Shown in pieces: positions 1 to 6,508 of a DNA stretch of 9,020 bases. How positions within the stretch are numbered: position 1 is the first letter of the stretch; the number at the start of each line of letters is the position of its first letter. The stretch is taken from the NCBI GenBank assembly GCA_965603095.1, contig CBFDBQ010000064.1, positions 1 through 9,020 of the forward strand. Direction: 5' to 3'. The stretch is from DAOVVL01 sp965603095 (GTDB taxonomy: Bacteria; Pseudomonadota; Alphaproteobacteria; Rhodospirillales; Magnetovibrionaceae). The notes beneath the pieces were generated by a model. The model had not been told where the DNA came from and ran no database searches. It saw only the letters and a list, made by a program, of their open reading frames with translations. A program made the translations under genes and the position numbers.

Positions 1-28
1 ATGTTTGATTCGGTTTGATGAGCAATTT

Positions 29-1009
29 TCACAATCTTTTAGATGACATCGTAATAAAAACCCCCAGCATTTCTACTGAGGGCTGTATGCTTGATCTGGT
101 AATGTTGAGTGAATCAAGTGATGTATCACCAGAGGTAGGTGTGTATGCAGTTGTATTGGCCGCAATTGTCATGCCTGAGATGTTTTGTCCAATACCATCC
201 CCATTAAGCAATTGGGCGTCTTCCCGCAAATCAACGCCATACATGATGCGGGTATCAATATAAGCCGCAACAGCTGGCGAGTCAGACAAGATTTGTTTTG
301 ACGCCTTGATCCAGTGAGCGATTGTGCGAATGTTCACCGTTTCAAGTTCAAACGTCAAGTCTGATTCAGGCTTTATAACGCCCTCAGAAGTTTCGGCGGC
401 ATTGTTTGTAAATGAAAGCTCACGTGTGAATTCATACGCATTTGAAGTTGTTGGAATTGTCACCAGCAAATCAGCAATGCGCAAGGCACGGAATGCGCCC
501 GCAACGATACCAGCACGGCGATCAGGGCGAACAAGAGTGTTTGAATTTTCAGGCGGTGAACCTTCTTGCCCGGTGATTGTATTGGCTTGCACACGGAATT
601 TATTCGGGCCTTCGCCAGAAGCAAAAGCAGTGAATGCCGTTTGCATAGTTACGAATTCACCAATTGATTTTGGTTGTTCGTCACCATGTGTGATACCAGC
701 CGCGATTTGTTGCTGCACACCAACAAGGTCATCTGAAATTGCCGTAACTTTAGCAATTGCATCTTCAGCAGCTTTAAGGGCCGCATCTGCGTCAGTTTTG
801 CCAAGTGCAGCGGCTTCAGTAGCTTTCGCAATTTTGGCAAGCACATCAATATTTGCGTCTTTGAATTCTTGCGACAAACCTTGAACGGCGGCCATAACGG
901 GGTCTACATCAGCGCGGGCGTATTGAATGCCACGTACTGATTCAGTCATCATATGCGGAACTGCGATAATTGCAGATGCGCCAATCAGAGAAGCTTTTAA
1001 TTTACTCAT
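29..1009 (-). CDS. HK97-type major capsid protein, apparently truncated by a frameshift
   Basis: Main shell subunit of the phage head. The N-terminal ~110 residues are Ala/Lys/Asp-rich and helical (about 38-105), as expected for the delta (scaffolding) domain that the head protease removes. From about residue 150 the sequence has the HK97 capsid fold pattern, with RRAGIVAGAFRALRIADLL at 164-182, an E-loop-like stretch AETSEGVIKPESDLTFE at about 205-221, then IAHWIKASKQILSDSP and a DAQLLNGDGIGQNISGM motif at 264-280. The protein ends at 326 residues, shortly after SLDSLNITRSSIQ; family members usually continue for roughly 100 more residues (the rest of the A and P domains). Reading stops just after a G5T5 run (plus strand 56-65), so an indel is likely. 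The start ATG overlaps the protease stop as ATGA, preceded by AAAGGA. The family call is secure; the C-terminus is not. Confidence 0.9.
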   Translation of the reverse strand: MSKLKASLIGASAIIAVPHMMTESVRGIQYARADVDPVMAAVQGLSQEFKDANIDVLAKIAKATEAAALGKTDADAALKAAEDAIAKVTAISDDLVGVQQQIAAGITHGDEQPKSIGEFVTMQTAFTAFASGEGPNKFRVQANTITGQEGSPPENSNTLVRPDRRAGIVAGAFRALRIADLLVTIPTTSNAYEFTRELSFTNNAAETSEGVIKPESDLTFELETVNIRTIAHWIKASKQILSDSPAVAAYIDTRIMYGVDLREDAQLLNGDGIGQNISGMTIAANTTAYTPTSGDTSLDSLNITRSSIQPSVEMLGVFITMSSKRL

Positions 1010-1845
1010 AACGGGTTTCCTTTAATCGTGTCTTTCAATGAATTAAGAGCTTTCATAAGCTCCGAGGTATCACCAGCGTTATGCGTGGCATCGGCAGCGT
1101 TATGCGTACCGGATAAATCTTTAAACATGGCACGCCGTTCAGCGCGTGGTACGCCCTGTTTTGCTAATGCCTTATCAATTTTGTGTTTGGCGCTTGCTGA
1201 TTTTCCTTGATCTTCGACTACTTCGTCGGAATTTAAGAAACCATCAGCAAAACCATCTTCAACGGCTGTTTCGCCTGTCATCCAGTAATCAGAAGACATA
1301 AGAACAGAAATTTCATCTTCTGTTTTACCTGAACGATTAGCATAAACACCAGCCATGGCAGAATCAAAAACCGCGAAAGTTTCCGCCGCTTTTGTCATAT
1401 CGTGTTGATTTCCAATAACCATCCCCCATGAATTGTGGATCATCAGAAAACCAGATTTAGCAACCTTCAACTCATCGGCGGCCATAGCAATCACAGAAGC
1501 AGCGGAGGCTGCAAGACCAATGACGTTAACATCAATCCGGCCTTCGTATTCTCGCAACATGTTGTATATCGTCACACCTTCGAAAAAATCACCGCCAGGC
1601 GAATTAACATTAACAACAACGGGCTCACCTTTGGCACGCCGTAACACACTATTTACAAGCCGCGCCGTCATGCCGGACCCGTCCCAATCTTCGCCAATCT
1701 GATCATAGATGTTGATTGTGTTTGCATCGCCATCATGAGCAGCTTTTACAGGATGCCAAGCTTTCAAAGCATTTGCTGGGGCTTCATATGATCCGCCTTG
1801 AGGGGCGTCAAATGCCTTAACGTGTGGTAGTGGGCGTATCGTCAT
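1006..1845 (-). CDS. ClpP-like (S14) prohead maturation protease
   Basis: Serine protease of the ClpP/crotonase fold that cleaves the capsid delta domain during head maturation. Family landmarks are in order: the strand NTINIYDQIGEDWDG (42-56), the substrate-binding loop NSPGGDFFEG (81-90), the nucleophile motif GLAASAASVIAMA (110-122, Ser114 by alignment to the ClpP GxxAS motif), the catalytic His in MIHNSWG (His137), and an acidic residue in SSDYWMTGETAVEDGFAD (Asp186). The length of 279 residues is typical of phage members that carry an extra C-terminal region. That tail (about 214-279) is charged and contains a 7-residue duplication (THNAADA/THNAGDT). The gene overlaps the portal gene by 29 nt and the capsid start by 4 nt, so the three are probably translationally coupled. 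No separate scaffold gene is visible between protease and capsid, consistent with the scaffold being the capsid delta domain. Confidence 0.94.
   Translation of the reverse strand: MTIRPLPHVKAFDAPQGGSYEAPANALKAWHPVKAAHDGDANTINIYDQIGEDWDGSGMTARLVNSVLRRAKGEPVVVNVNSPGGDFFEGVTIYNMLREYEGRIDVNVIGLAASAASVIAMAADELKVAKSGFLMIHNSWGMVIGNQHDMTKAAETFAVFDSAMAGVYANRSGKTEDEISVLMSSDYWMTGETAVEDGFADGFLNSDEVVEDQGKSASAKHKIDKALAKQGVPRAERRAMFKDLSGTHNAADATHNAGDTSELMKALNSLKDTIKGNPL
1074..1107 (-). repeat. In-frame 21-bp-period direct repeat in the protease C-terminal tail
   Basis: An identical 13-mer (CAGCGTTATGCGT on the plus strand) occurs at 1074-1086 and 1095-1107. The 21-bp spacing keeps frame and encodes THNAADA followed by THNAGDT. 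It looks like a small slippage duplication in a linker outside the catalytic domain. Confidence 0.7.
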
Positions 1846-3043
1846 TTTTCAGTTCCTCAATTGGAGTCATTTGTTGCTGCATATAAATCGTTTCGCCACC
1901 ATCAACTGCTTTAGAGCCGTCAAAAGTCAATCGTGCCTCGTTAACTGTTTTCAAGCCGCCCGCAATTGATTTAGTTGCATTTTCAATGCGTGTCTTTTCA
2001 TCTGCTCTAAGCAATGAAGAAAAATCATATTCCACATCATACAGAACTCGTTCTTGAGATGTAAGGAGATTTTCTTTGATGGATGCCTCTGAGCGTTCAA
2101 GATATGGGCGAATTGTTAGCTTGTAGAAACCTTCGAAAATTTGTTGTATACCCGATCCCCAAGTTGTTCCGGCTTCTGTGTCGTTCACTAAAACAGAATT
2201 AACGCCCCAAAAACGGCATAAATCCCGCACGGAAAATTGTCGAGTTTCAAGCAATTGCGCATCTTTAGGGCTGATACTAACTTGCTGATAAGTCATATCT
2301 GCCTCAAGAATTCGCAACGGGTCACCTTGGCCTTCTTGAAGGTCCGAAAAACTATTTCTGATTTGCTCGCGTTGATCAGGTGTCAAAATTTTATCATACA
2401 TCAAAACACCAGCTGGTTTAAAGCCATTCAACGCCAAAGCGCCAACTCTGTTTTCTGCACTTGTTGCAATGCCTATTGCGCGGGCCGCGTATGTTAAAGG
2501 GGAAAGTCCAATTACTGCATTGCTTGGCATCATCATTGTATGCCAAATGCTTTTTTCTGAATATACTTTAACGGCTCGACCATCTGTATAACAATAAACC
2601 TTAGACCCATCTTTTAATAGTTTGACTTCCATTTGAGCGGCCATCAAAGGGACAAGCCCAATAATTTTATTGCCAATGCCGCGCTGTATTAAAGAGTATG
2701 CATTACCAAGCATTGACTCGCTTATTGCAACTGTGTTTTTGAAATCGACACCCGTTTGCCACCGGTTTACTTTACCATTCAACAGCCGGGATAAATAGAA
2801 ATCAGGATCGTGAACGCGCGTGCCATCAGGTAATTTTTTATAAAACTTGATTGGCAAGCCCGCAACTGTTTCTGATATGATTTTTGTGCATGCCCATATA
2901 GTTGATAATTGCAAAGCTGTATCCTGATTAACAGGCACGGCGCTTGCTGGCGGAGGCGGATTTCCAGAAGATTGTTTGCCTTCTTGACGTCTTCCCGCTG
3001 TGCTACCGCCAAACCATGAAAACGCTCTAGACCAAAAACCCAT
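1817..3043 (-). CDS. HK97-family portal protein
   Basis: Forms the ring at the unique head vertex through which DNA enters and leaves, and docks both the terminase and the head-tail connector. Recognisable family segments include ALQLSTIWACTKIISETVAGLP near the N-terminus, FKNTVAISESMLGNAYSLIQR, SPLTYAARAIGIATSAENR, the stretch around KPAGVLMYDKILTPDQREQIRNSF, and LCRFWGVNSVLVND before the distal helices. The length of about 408 residues matches the family. I prefer the ATG at 3043 (MGFWSRAFSWFGG), which lies 4 nt after the large-terminase stop with GGG upstream; an in-frame TTG at 3055 would add four residues. The gene sits between terminase and protease, the canonical order, and its end overlaps the protease start by 29 nt. 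No missing segment was noticed. Confidence 0.95.
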   Translation of the reverse strand: MGFWSRAFSWFGGSTAGRRQEGKQSSGNPPPPASAVPVNQDTALQLSTIWACTKIISETVAGLPIKFYKKLPDGTRVHDPDFYLSRLLNGKVNRWQTGVDFKNTVAISESMLGNAYSLIQRGIGNKIIGLVPLMAAQMEVKLLKDGSKVYCYTDGRAVKVYSEKSIWHTMMMPSNAVIGLSPLTYAARAIGIATSAENRVGALALNGFKPAGVLMYDKILTPDQREQIRNSFSDLQEGQGDPLRILEADMTYQQVSISPKDAQLLETRQFSVRDLCRFWGVNSVLVNDTEAGTTWGSGIQQIFEGFYKLTIRPYLERSEASIKENLLTSQERVLYDVEYDFSSLLRADEKTRIENATKSIAGGLKTVNEARLTFDGSKAVDGGETIYMQQQMTPIEELKNDDTPTTTR

Positions 3044-3047
3044 AATA

Positions 3048-4745
3048 TTACCCAATCCTAACAGGATTATTTATAAAATCGTTAATATCACCAAGGTTTT
3101 CTACCATATCCTTGGCCTTTAAACCTTTAGCCATCACGGTTGAAACCGCGCCGTCAATCCTGAAACGCGCCTTTTGTTTATCAAGTTTGAGGTTTCCGGC
3201 TGGGTCAGATAATGCCACGGCGTTGGAGAAATTCCAAGTTAAAACAGGGTTTCCGTTGTGGTGGAAGGTTCCGGCCTTGATTGAAACGTCCATTTCTTCG
3301 ACGGCTGGCCCCATGGAAACAAAGCCCTGACCAAATGGAACAAGACGAATTCCAACTCCTTCACCAAGATCACCTTCATAGCAATCAATATCGTTGTGTT
3401 CCATCTCATTTATCAAAACATCAATCCGATGCCTATCGTAAGCAACACCCAAAATATTATATTTCTGATCAAGCTCAGCCAGCTTTAAGGCAATATCTCC
3501 ATATCTGATCGTTTTGCCCGGGCAAGTCAAAAGGTGGCCTTCTTTTTCCCATTTGGCATATGGGGCGCGATCCCTTTTCTCATGTTCCGCCAATGTCGCT
3601 TTAGGCTTCCACAAGAACGGTACAACGCGATCACCATTGCGCGCCGATATCGCAACAAGTGCGGACAAATCTGTTTTTGCAGATAGGTCCAAACCAAGAT
3701 AAATATCTTCGCCATCAATCAAGGTGTTTTCCTGATCTTCGCAGCCCTGCCATTCTTTGCGAGAAATTAACGAGGCTTGCTGGTCAACGCGCATGTTCAA
3801 ATGTAGGTTTAAATATGAATTTTCAAAAGCCGGCATACGTTCAGCGCGTTCTGCTTTTGCTTTGATGTAATCGATGTAAAGAAATTTTCCTAATGCCGGG
3901 TTCGCATCAATGCAAACTTTAGGATCGTAAACGCCTTGAACAAGTTTTGTTTCACATTTTGGGCATAGATTGCTTTTGTTCCTGTCTTTTACTTTGGTGC
4001 GAACTTTGCATTTTTTACAATACTTCTCATCAAGCACGCTGTCGTCAACTGCATATAGATGGCAAACTGTTGTTGGATCATTTGCGCTTAATCCATCATC
4101 AATCATTTGACTTAAAATATGTTGAGGGTCTTTTGACTGTGTGGAGATAACCAGCATTAATGGTTCGGCCCGCGCGCCCATGGCAGAATCAAGAACCTCA
4201 AAAAGGTCCATATCTTTGGCTTGTGCAAGCTCATCATAAATAACAAGGCCAGGGTTTTTACCGTGCTTGGTTCCAGCTTCCCTTGAAAGGGCTTGATACT
4301 TAGACCCGTTCGCATAACAGGAAATTGTTTTCTTACTTTCGATCACGCGAAGGATTGCAGAGAGAGAAGGGTTTGCTTCAATGATTTGCTGGCAATATAC
4401 GAAAACTTGGGCAGCCTGTTCTTTATCGTTTGCCGCGCTGTAAATTTCGTTGTTTTCTTCAGCTTCAGGCCCAACCAAATGCACAAGAACAATACAGGCA
4501 ATCAAGGCCGTCTTTCCGTTTTTTCTCGCAATGGAAAGGATTGCATTTCTTACAATGCGTTTTAAAACGTCCTCGGGTTTATGGTGCGGTTCATAAACAG
4601 CGCGGATAAATCTTTTTTGAAATCTGTTTAATTTGAAGCATTGCCCCGCACCCTTGCCGGATGGAACTTTTAATTTCTCAATAAATTCTATGACGCGATC
4701 AGCGCGCTTTCTTTTATTGGTTATTTTCAATTTGTTTCTTTCCAA
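3048..4745 (-). CDS. Terminase large subunit (packaging ATPase/nuclease)
   Basis: Motor that cuts concatemeric phage DNA and pumps it through the portal. The N-terminal adaptor region includes FKLNRFQKRFIRAVYEP (37-53). The ATPase has a Walker A SIARKNGKT (71-79), a Walker B LVIYDE (167-172) and a coupling motif STQS (201-204). The RNase-H-like nuclease follows, with candidate acidic residues Asp353 (GLDLS), Asp437 (YDRHR) and Asp531 (RIDGAVS). At 565 residues it has normal length for the Terminase_1/HK97 gp2-like group. Between the two domains sits a four-cysteine module, CKKC (243-246) and CPKC (261-264), resembling a zinc ribbon. No ATG exists near the start. TTG at 4745 gives the longest frame, and TTG at 4730, with GGAAAG just upstream, is an equally plausible start. 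The gene ends 4 nt before the preferred portal start. Confidence 0.97.
   Translation of the reverse strand: MERNKLKITNKRKRADRVIEFIEKLKVPSGKGAGQCFKLNRFQKRFIRAVYEPHHKPEDVLKRIVRNAILSIARKNGKTALIACIVLVHLVGPEAEENNEIYSAANDKEQAAQVFVYCQQIIEANPSLSAILRVIESKKTISCYANGSKYQALSREAGTKHGKNPGLVIYDELAQAKDMDLFEVLDSAMGARAEPLMLVISTQSKDPQHILSQMIDDGLSANDPTTVCHLYAVDDSVLDEKYCKKCKVRTKVKDRNKSNLCPKCETKLVQGVYDPKVCIDANPALGKFLYIDYIKAKAERAERMPAFENSYLNLHLNMRVDQQASLISRKEWQGCEDQENTLIDGEDIYLGLDLSAKTDLSALVAISARNGDRVVPFLWKPKATLAEHEKRDRAPYAKWEKEGHLLTCPGKTIRYGDIALKLAELDQKYNILGVAYDRHRIDVLINEMEHNDIDCYEGDLGEGVGIRLVPFGQGFVSMGPAVEEMDVSIKAGTFHHNGNPVLTWNFSNAVALSDPAGNLKLDKQKARFRIDGAVSTVMAKGLKAKDMVENLGDINDFINNPVRIG
3954..4019 (-). other. Zinc-ribbon-like insertion in the large terminase
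   Basis: Residues 243-264 of the large terminase read CxxC, 14 residues, CxxC, flanked by basic residues. This fits a zinc knuckle or ribbon located between the ATPase and nuclease domains. Metal binding is inferred from cysteine spacing only. Confidence 0.6.
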
Positions 4746-4857
4746 CTTTCATATCTACCAACCACATAAATGGTAAATTTAGATACGCGAGAATATAAAC
4801 AAGATGCTTGCAACGCGGCTTAACTTTAATCGAAATAGGAATATAGAACGGTGTCAT
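4714..4857 (-). CDS. 47-aa small protein overlapping both terminase genes
   Basis: A short frame that fills the gap between the two terminase genes. Its ATG overlaps the small-terminase TGA (ATGA), and it has the strongest ribosome binding site in the operon, GGGAGGT, 6 nt upstream. It encodes 47 residues starting MTPFYIPISIKVKPRCKH, then a hydrophobic stretch LVYILAYLNLPFMWLV (about 19-34) and a polar tail. The stop lies inside the large-terminase frame, so its end overlaps that gene by 32 nt (17 nt if the second TTG is used). The basic N-terminus plus a hydrophobic segment could be a membrane helix or a small fold that docks on a partner; I cannot assign a function. Position, Shine-Dalgarno and double overlap argue that it is translated and couples the two terminase genes. 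I recall similar short frames at this junction in other phages but cannot verify homology here. Confidence 0.7.
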   Translation of the reverse strand: MTPFYIPISIKVKPRCKHLVYILAYLNLPFMWLVDMKVGKKQIENNQ

Positions 4858-5348
4858 TTTTTACCTCCCGGCAATGATATCAAATCACCAAATTCAGTTT
4901 CAGGTTTTTCGCTTTCACTACCATTTAAACCTTTCGCGTAAATCCCCATACTTTGACGGGAAGCAGGATCAAGACCAAGACGGGAACCCAACGTTGCGAT
5001 CTTGGCCATCCCATCAGAAAGAACCGCACACACCGGATTTTTCACAGTGCTGCCACTTCCATTTTTAATGGTGATGCCATTGTCTTTAATATCAATAGAA
5101 GCATCGAAAATCATTTGGGCCGCTTGGCAATAAGAGGCAAGGATCATTGTATCAACGCTTGCATAAAAATTAGGTGGCATTGAAATTATAATTGCTTCCC
5201 AAATACCCCGCGCATACTCACCGAGCCAATCAGGTGCAACAGCTTCACCAGACGCTTTAACCGCATCAGGCTTGGGCGGACGCTTGCCCGGGTTGCCGTC
5301 CAATTCATCAAGTCGTTTGTCTTTTGGTTGTGGTCCGCGCCGTCCCAT
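4854..5348 (-). CDS. P27-family terminase small subunit
   Basis: DNA-recognition component of the packaging machine, which binds the packaging site and regulates the large subunit. The protein opens with the basic, Gly/Pro-rich signature typical of the P27/Terminase_4 family (MGRRGPQPKDKRLDELDGNPGKR), then a helical middle (about 40-95) and a conserved-looking distal motif, KIATLGSRLGLDPASRQSMG (about 117-136). At 164 residues it has normal length. The ATG at 5348 is preceded by AGGCGG with a 6-nt gap. A sigma70-like promoter lies about 30 nt upstream, making this the first gene of the head operon. The stop overlaps the 47-aa gene start. Family assignment is confident. Confidence 0.94.
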   Translation of the reverse strand: MGRRGPQPKDKRLDELDGNPGKRPPKPDAVKASGEAVAPDWLGEYARGIWEAIIISMPPNFYASVDTMILASYCQAAQMIFDASIDIKDNGITIKNGSGSTVKNPVCAVLSDGMAKIATLGSRLGLDPASRQSMGIYAKGLNGSESEKPETEFGDLISLPGGKK

Positions 5349-5380
5349 AATTGCCGCCTATAGAAGTTGTTGCCTAAACC

Positions 5381-5409
5381 ATTTTACATAAGCTTTTTTG
5401 TTTTTGCAA
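5381..5409 (-). promoter_or_regulatory. Sigma70-like promoter for the packaging/head operon
   Basis: On the minus strand, TTGCAA (5404-5409) and TAAAAT (5381-5386) are separated by exactly 17 bp. The -35 box matches the consensus at 4 of 6 positions and the -10 box at 5 of 6. Transcription would start near 5374, leaving a leader of about 26 nt before the small-terminase ATG. It lies downstream of the 5646-5684 terminator, where a new promoter is needed. Confidence 0.55.
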
Positions 5410-5430
5410 ATGATGCCCAAAACCTGCGGC

Positions 5431-5498
5431 GTCTAAAAATGAGTTATGGGGACGGTCTTTCATGGTCCCACTCCCCGACTTTTAGACCTACCCCCCCC
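5431..5498. other. Nested inverted repeat beside a C8 tract, candidate cos region
   Basis: GTCTAAAA (5431-5438) is the exact complement of TTTTAGAC (5480-5487). Inside it, GGGAC (5449-5453) can pair with GTCCC (5465-5469), or GGGGA (5448-5452) with TCCCC (5472-5476). A run of eight C follows at 5491-5498. No U-tract follows, so it is not an ordinary terminator. The position just upstream of the small terminase suits a cos/terminase-binding site, but cleavage positions cannot be read from sequence. Confidence 0.35.
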
Positions 5499-5580
5499 TG
5501 CCTAGATGCCGTCCATTCATTCGCGTGCTTGCTGGCTGTGAGGTGAGGTGCTCATTTATTCAGAGGCATGCCCTGTAAAA

Positions 5581-5620
5581 TTAAACGCGCTGTGTGAGCT
5601 TTAAACGGGCAGATAGAGCT
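5581..5620. repeat. Tandem 20-bp imperfect repeat (two iteron-like units)
   Basis: Two abutting 20-bp units at 5581-5600 and 5601-5620 match at 15 of 20 positions. Both begin TTAAACG and end GAGCT, and the differences are confined to the middle. No third unit is visible on either side. A 20-bp period is close to two helical turns, so both copies would face the same side of the DNA, as in protein-binding iterons. The partner could be the small terminase or a regulator; this is inference. Confidence 0.6.
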
Positions 5621-5645
5621 ATATTAAAAAATTTCGTTTTTGTAC

Positions 5646-5684
5646 CCAAAAATAAAACCTCGCCCAAATTAATGAACGAGGTTT
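5646..5684 (-). terminator. Rho-independent terminator after the 81-aa gene
   Basis: On the minus strand an 8-bp perfect stem (arms 5677-5684 and 5655-5662, AAACCTCG/CGAGGTTT) closes a 14-nt loop and runs into TTTTATTTTT. It lies about 28 bp beyond the stop of the 81-aa gene and ends the 453-aa/75-aa/HNH/81-aa transcript before the packaging interval. Confidence 0.75.
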
Positions 5685-5711
5685 CAAACTGCGCGAAGAT
5701 TGCGTGCGGTT

Positions 5712-5957
5712 CTATTCGGCTGGTGTGAAATCCACGTAATAGGGTTTGCCCGGCGTGAACTTTCCGATGGCTTCTTGGTTGTCGATTGTCATGGTTACCT
5801 TGGCGCTAGGCGTGGCATCTGAGAAAGATTTGTTCTCATCTCCATCACCGTAAACAGCTTCAAGCGTTACGTCTTCACGATGGCGCAGATCACCGGCTTC
5901 GTTCTTCCAGCCTGTTTTGGTAACGGATGTGCAATTCATTTTCGCTTTGATAGACAT
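5712..5957 (-). CDS. 81-aa conserved-looking phage protein of unknown function
   Basis: The frame extends upstream to 6170, but that part lies over the HNH gene. The credible start is the ATG at 5957 (MSIKAKMNCTSVTKTG), preceded by AAAGAGAG. The 81-residue product looks like a small beta-rich domain: KAKMNCTSVT, a VTLEAVYGDGDENKSFSDATP segment split around residues 30-50, then KVTMTID and a final KFTPGKPYYVDFTPAE. The pattern of short strands, the ENKSF..ATP.. middle and the PGKxYYVDFTPA ending resembles small uncharacterised phage proteins that I recall from siphophage genomes; the role of those is not established to my knowledge. It is the last gene before a strong terminator and follows HNH by 37 nt. 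A virion accessory role is possible but unproven. Confidence 0.8.
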   Translation of the reverse strand: MSIKAKMNCTSVTKTGWKNEAGDLRHREDVTLEAVYGDGDENKSFSDATPSAKVTMTIDNQEAIGKFTPGKPYYVDFTPAE

Positions 5958-5994
5958 TTGATTATCTCTCTTTGTTATTGATTGTGGCGCCATA

Positions 5995-6294
5995 CTAAGC
6001 CCAAGGGTGATCTGGATCAAGAGGCAACCCATCGGCATCGCATCCAGCCATGGCCTTGCCTTTGTCTTTGGCATCGGCATGAACGTTGTGGCAGGTCTCG
6101 CACAATGATTGCAAATTCTCAGGATCGTAAGCCTTTGCCTCATCTCCTCGATGTGGTTCGATGTGGTCAACTACTGTTGCGCTTGTGATATCTCCATACT
6201 TCAAACAGTACTGGCATAAAGGAAAGCGCCGCAATTGATCCAGCCTTAGCGCTTTCCATAATTTAGAATTGTATATGTGCTTATGAGAACCCAA
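5995..6294 (-). CDS. HNH endonuclease (terminase-associated type)
   Basis: Small metal-dependent nuclease. The sequence shows a zinc/HNH arrangement: CQYC, then VVDHIEPHRGD containing the DH of the ββα-metal site, NLQSLCETCHNVHADAKDK with the C..C pair and the conserved Asn/His, and the distal GCDADGLPLDPDHPWA ending common in phage members. HNH proteins next to terminase genes, such as HK97 gp74, are known to assist terminase cleavage at cos, which is the likely job here. No ATG is available. The frame opens after a TGA at 6301-6303, with TTG at 6300 and TTG at 6294. I chose 6294 because GGTGA lies 6 nt upstream of it and is too close to 6300. The gene overlaps the end of the 75-aa gene. Family call is secure, start uncertain by two codons. 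Confidence 0.92.
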   Translation of the reverse strand: MGSHKHIYNSKLWKALRLDQLRRFPLCQYCLKYGDITSATVVDHIEPHRGDEAKAYDPENLQSLCETCHNVHADAKDKGKAMAGCDADGLPLDPDHPWA

Positions 6295-6508
6295 GATCAA
6301 TCACCATCTGGTCATGAGGGTGATTGCGTTCAAGTACTTCGACGCGATCACCGCTTGATAGAACGAGCCAATAAGAACGATAGTCCATATCGCCAATACC
6401 CAAACTATAGATATCTTTGCCATTCATTGGCGTAATTTCAATAATATCTGCCTTTTTAATTACCTCACCCGTTGTAAGAGTGAGGGTTGAAGATGTAAAC
6501 CAACCCAT
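6281..6508 (-). CDS. 75-aa phage protein of unknown function
   Basis: The ATG shares a base with the upstream stop (TAATG), and GGAGG lies 7 nt upstream, so translation is very likely and coupled to the 453-aa gene. The 75-residue product begins MGWFTSSTLTLTTGEVIKK and alternates short hydrophobic strands with turns (ADIIEITPMNG, IYSLGIGDMDYRSYWLVLSSGDRVEVLER), suggesting a compact beta fold such as an SH3-like barrel or similar. There is no signal peptide, membrane helix or catalytic motif. The 3' end overlaps the HNH start. Co-transcription with the 453-aa protein suggests a partner or a head-associated function, but I do not recognise the family. Confidence 0.8.
   Translation of the reverse strand: MGWFTSSTLTLTTGEVIKKADIIEITPMNGKDIYSLGIGDMDYRSYWLVLSSGDRVEVLERNHPHDQMVIDLGFS

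Larger units (their letters stand above)
5349..5711. other. Noncoding packaging/regulatory interval before the small terminase
   Basis: This 363-bp stretch has no convincing gene. From right to left it holds a leftward terminator (5646-5684), a tandem 20-bp repeat (5581-5620), a C8 run next to a nested inverted repeat (5431-5498) and a leftward promoter (5381-5409). In many cos phages the packaging site lies just upstream of the small terminase, and the HNH gene often lies nearby, so this interval is the best candidate for cos. That role is inference. Confidence 0.6.

Noticed and set aside
324..884. A 186-codon plus-strand open frame opposite the capsid gene.
   Set aside because: It is the antisense of the capsid coding sequence; its Ala/Ser-rich content mirrors the helical delta domain, and the capsid homology is clear.
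5374..5463. A 29-aa minus-strand frame (MKDRPHNSFLDAAGFG...) with GGAG 7 nt upstream, before the small terminase.
   Set aside because: It lies across the inverted repeat and the promoter boxes, the GGAG is part of the G-rich stem, and the peptide shows no family resemblance. A leader peptide cannot be excluded.
5431..5487. Reading the inverted repeat as a Rho-independent terminator.
   Set aside because: There is no T-run directly after either arm, the stem is broken by internal loops, and a clear terminator already lies upstream at 5646-5684.
5958..6170. Upstream extension of the 81-aa gene to an ATG at 6170.
   Set aside because: The extension overlaps the HNH coding region out of frame and has no protein-like character; the ATG at 5957 has a ribosome site.
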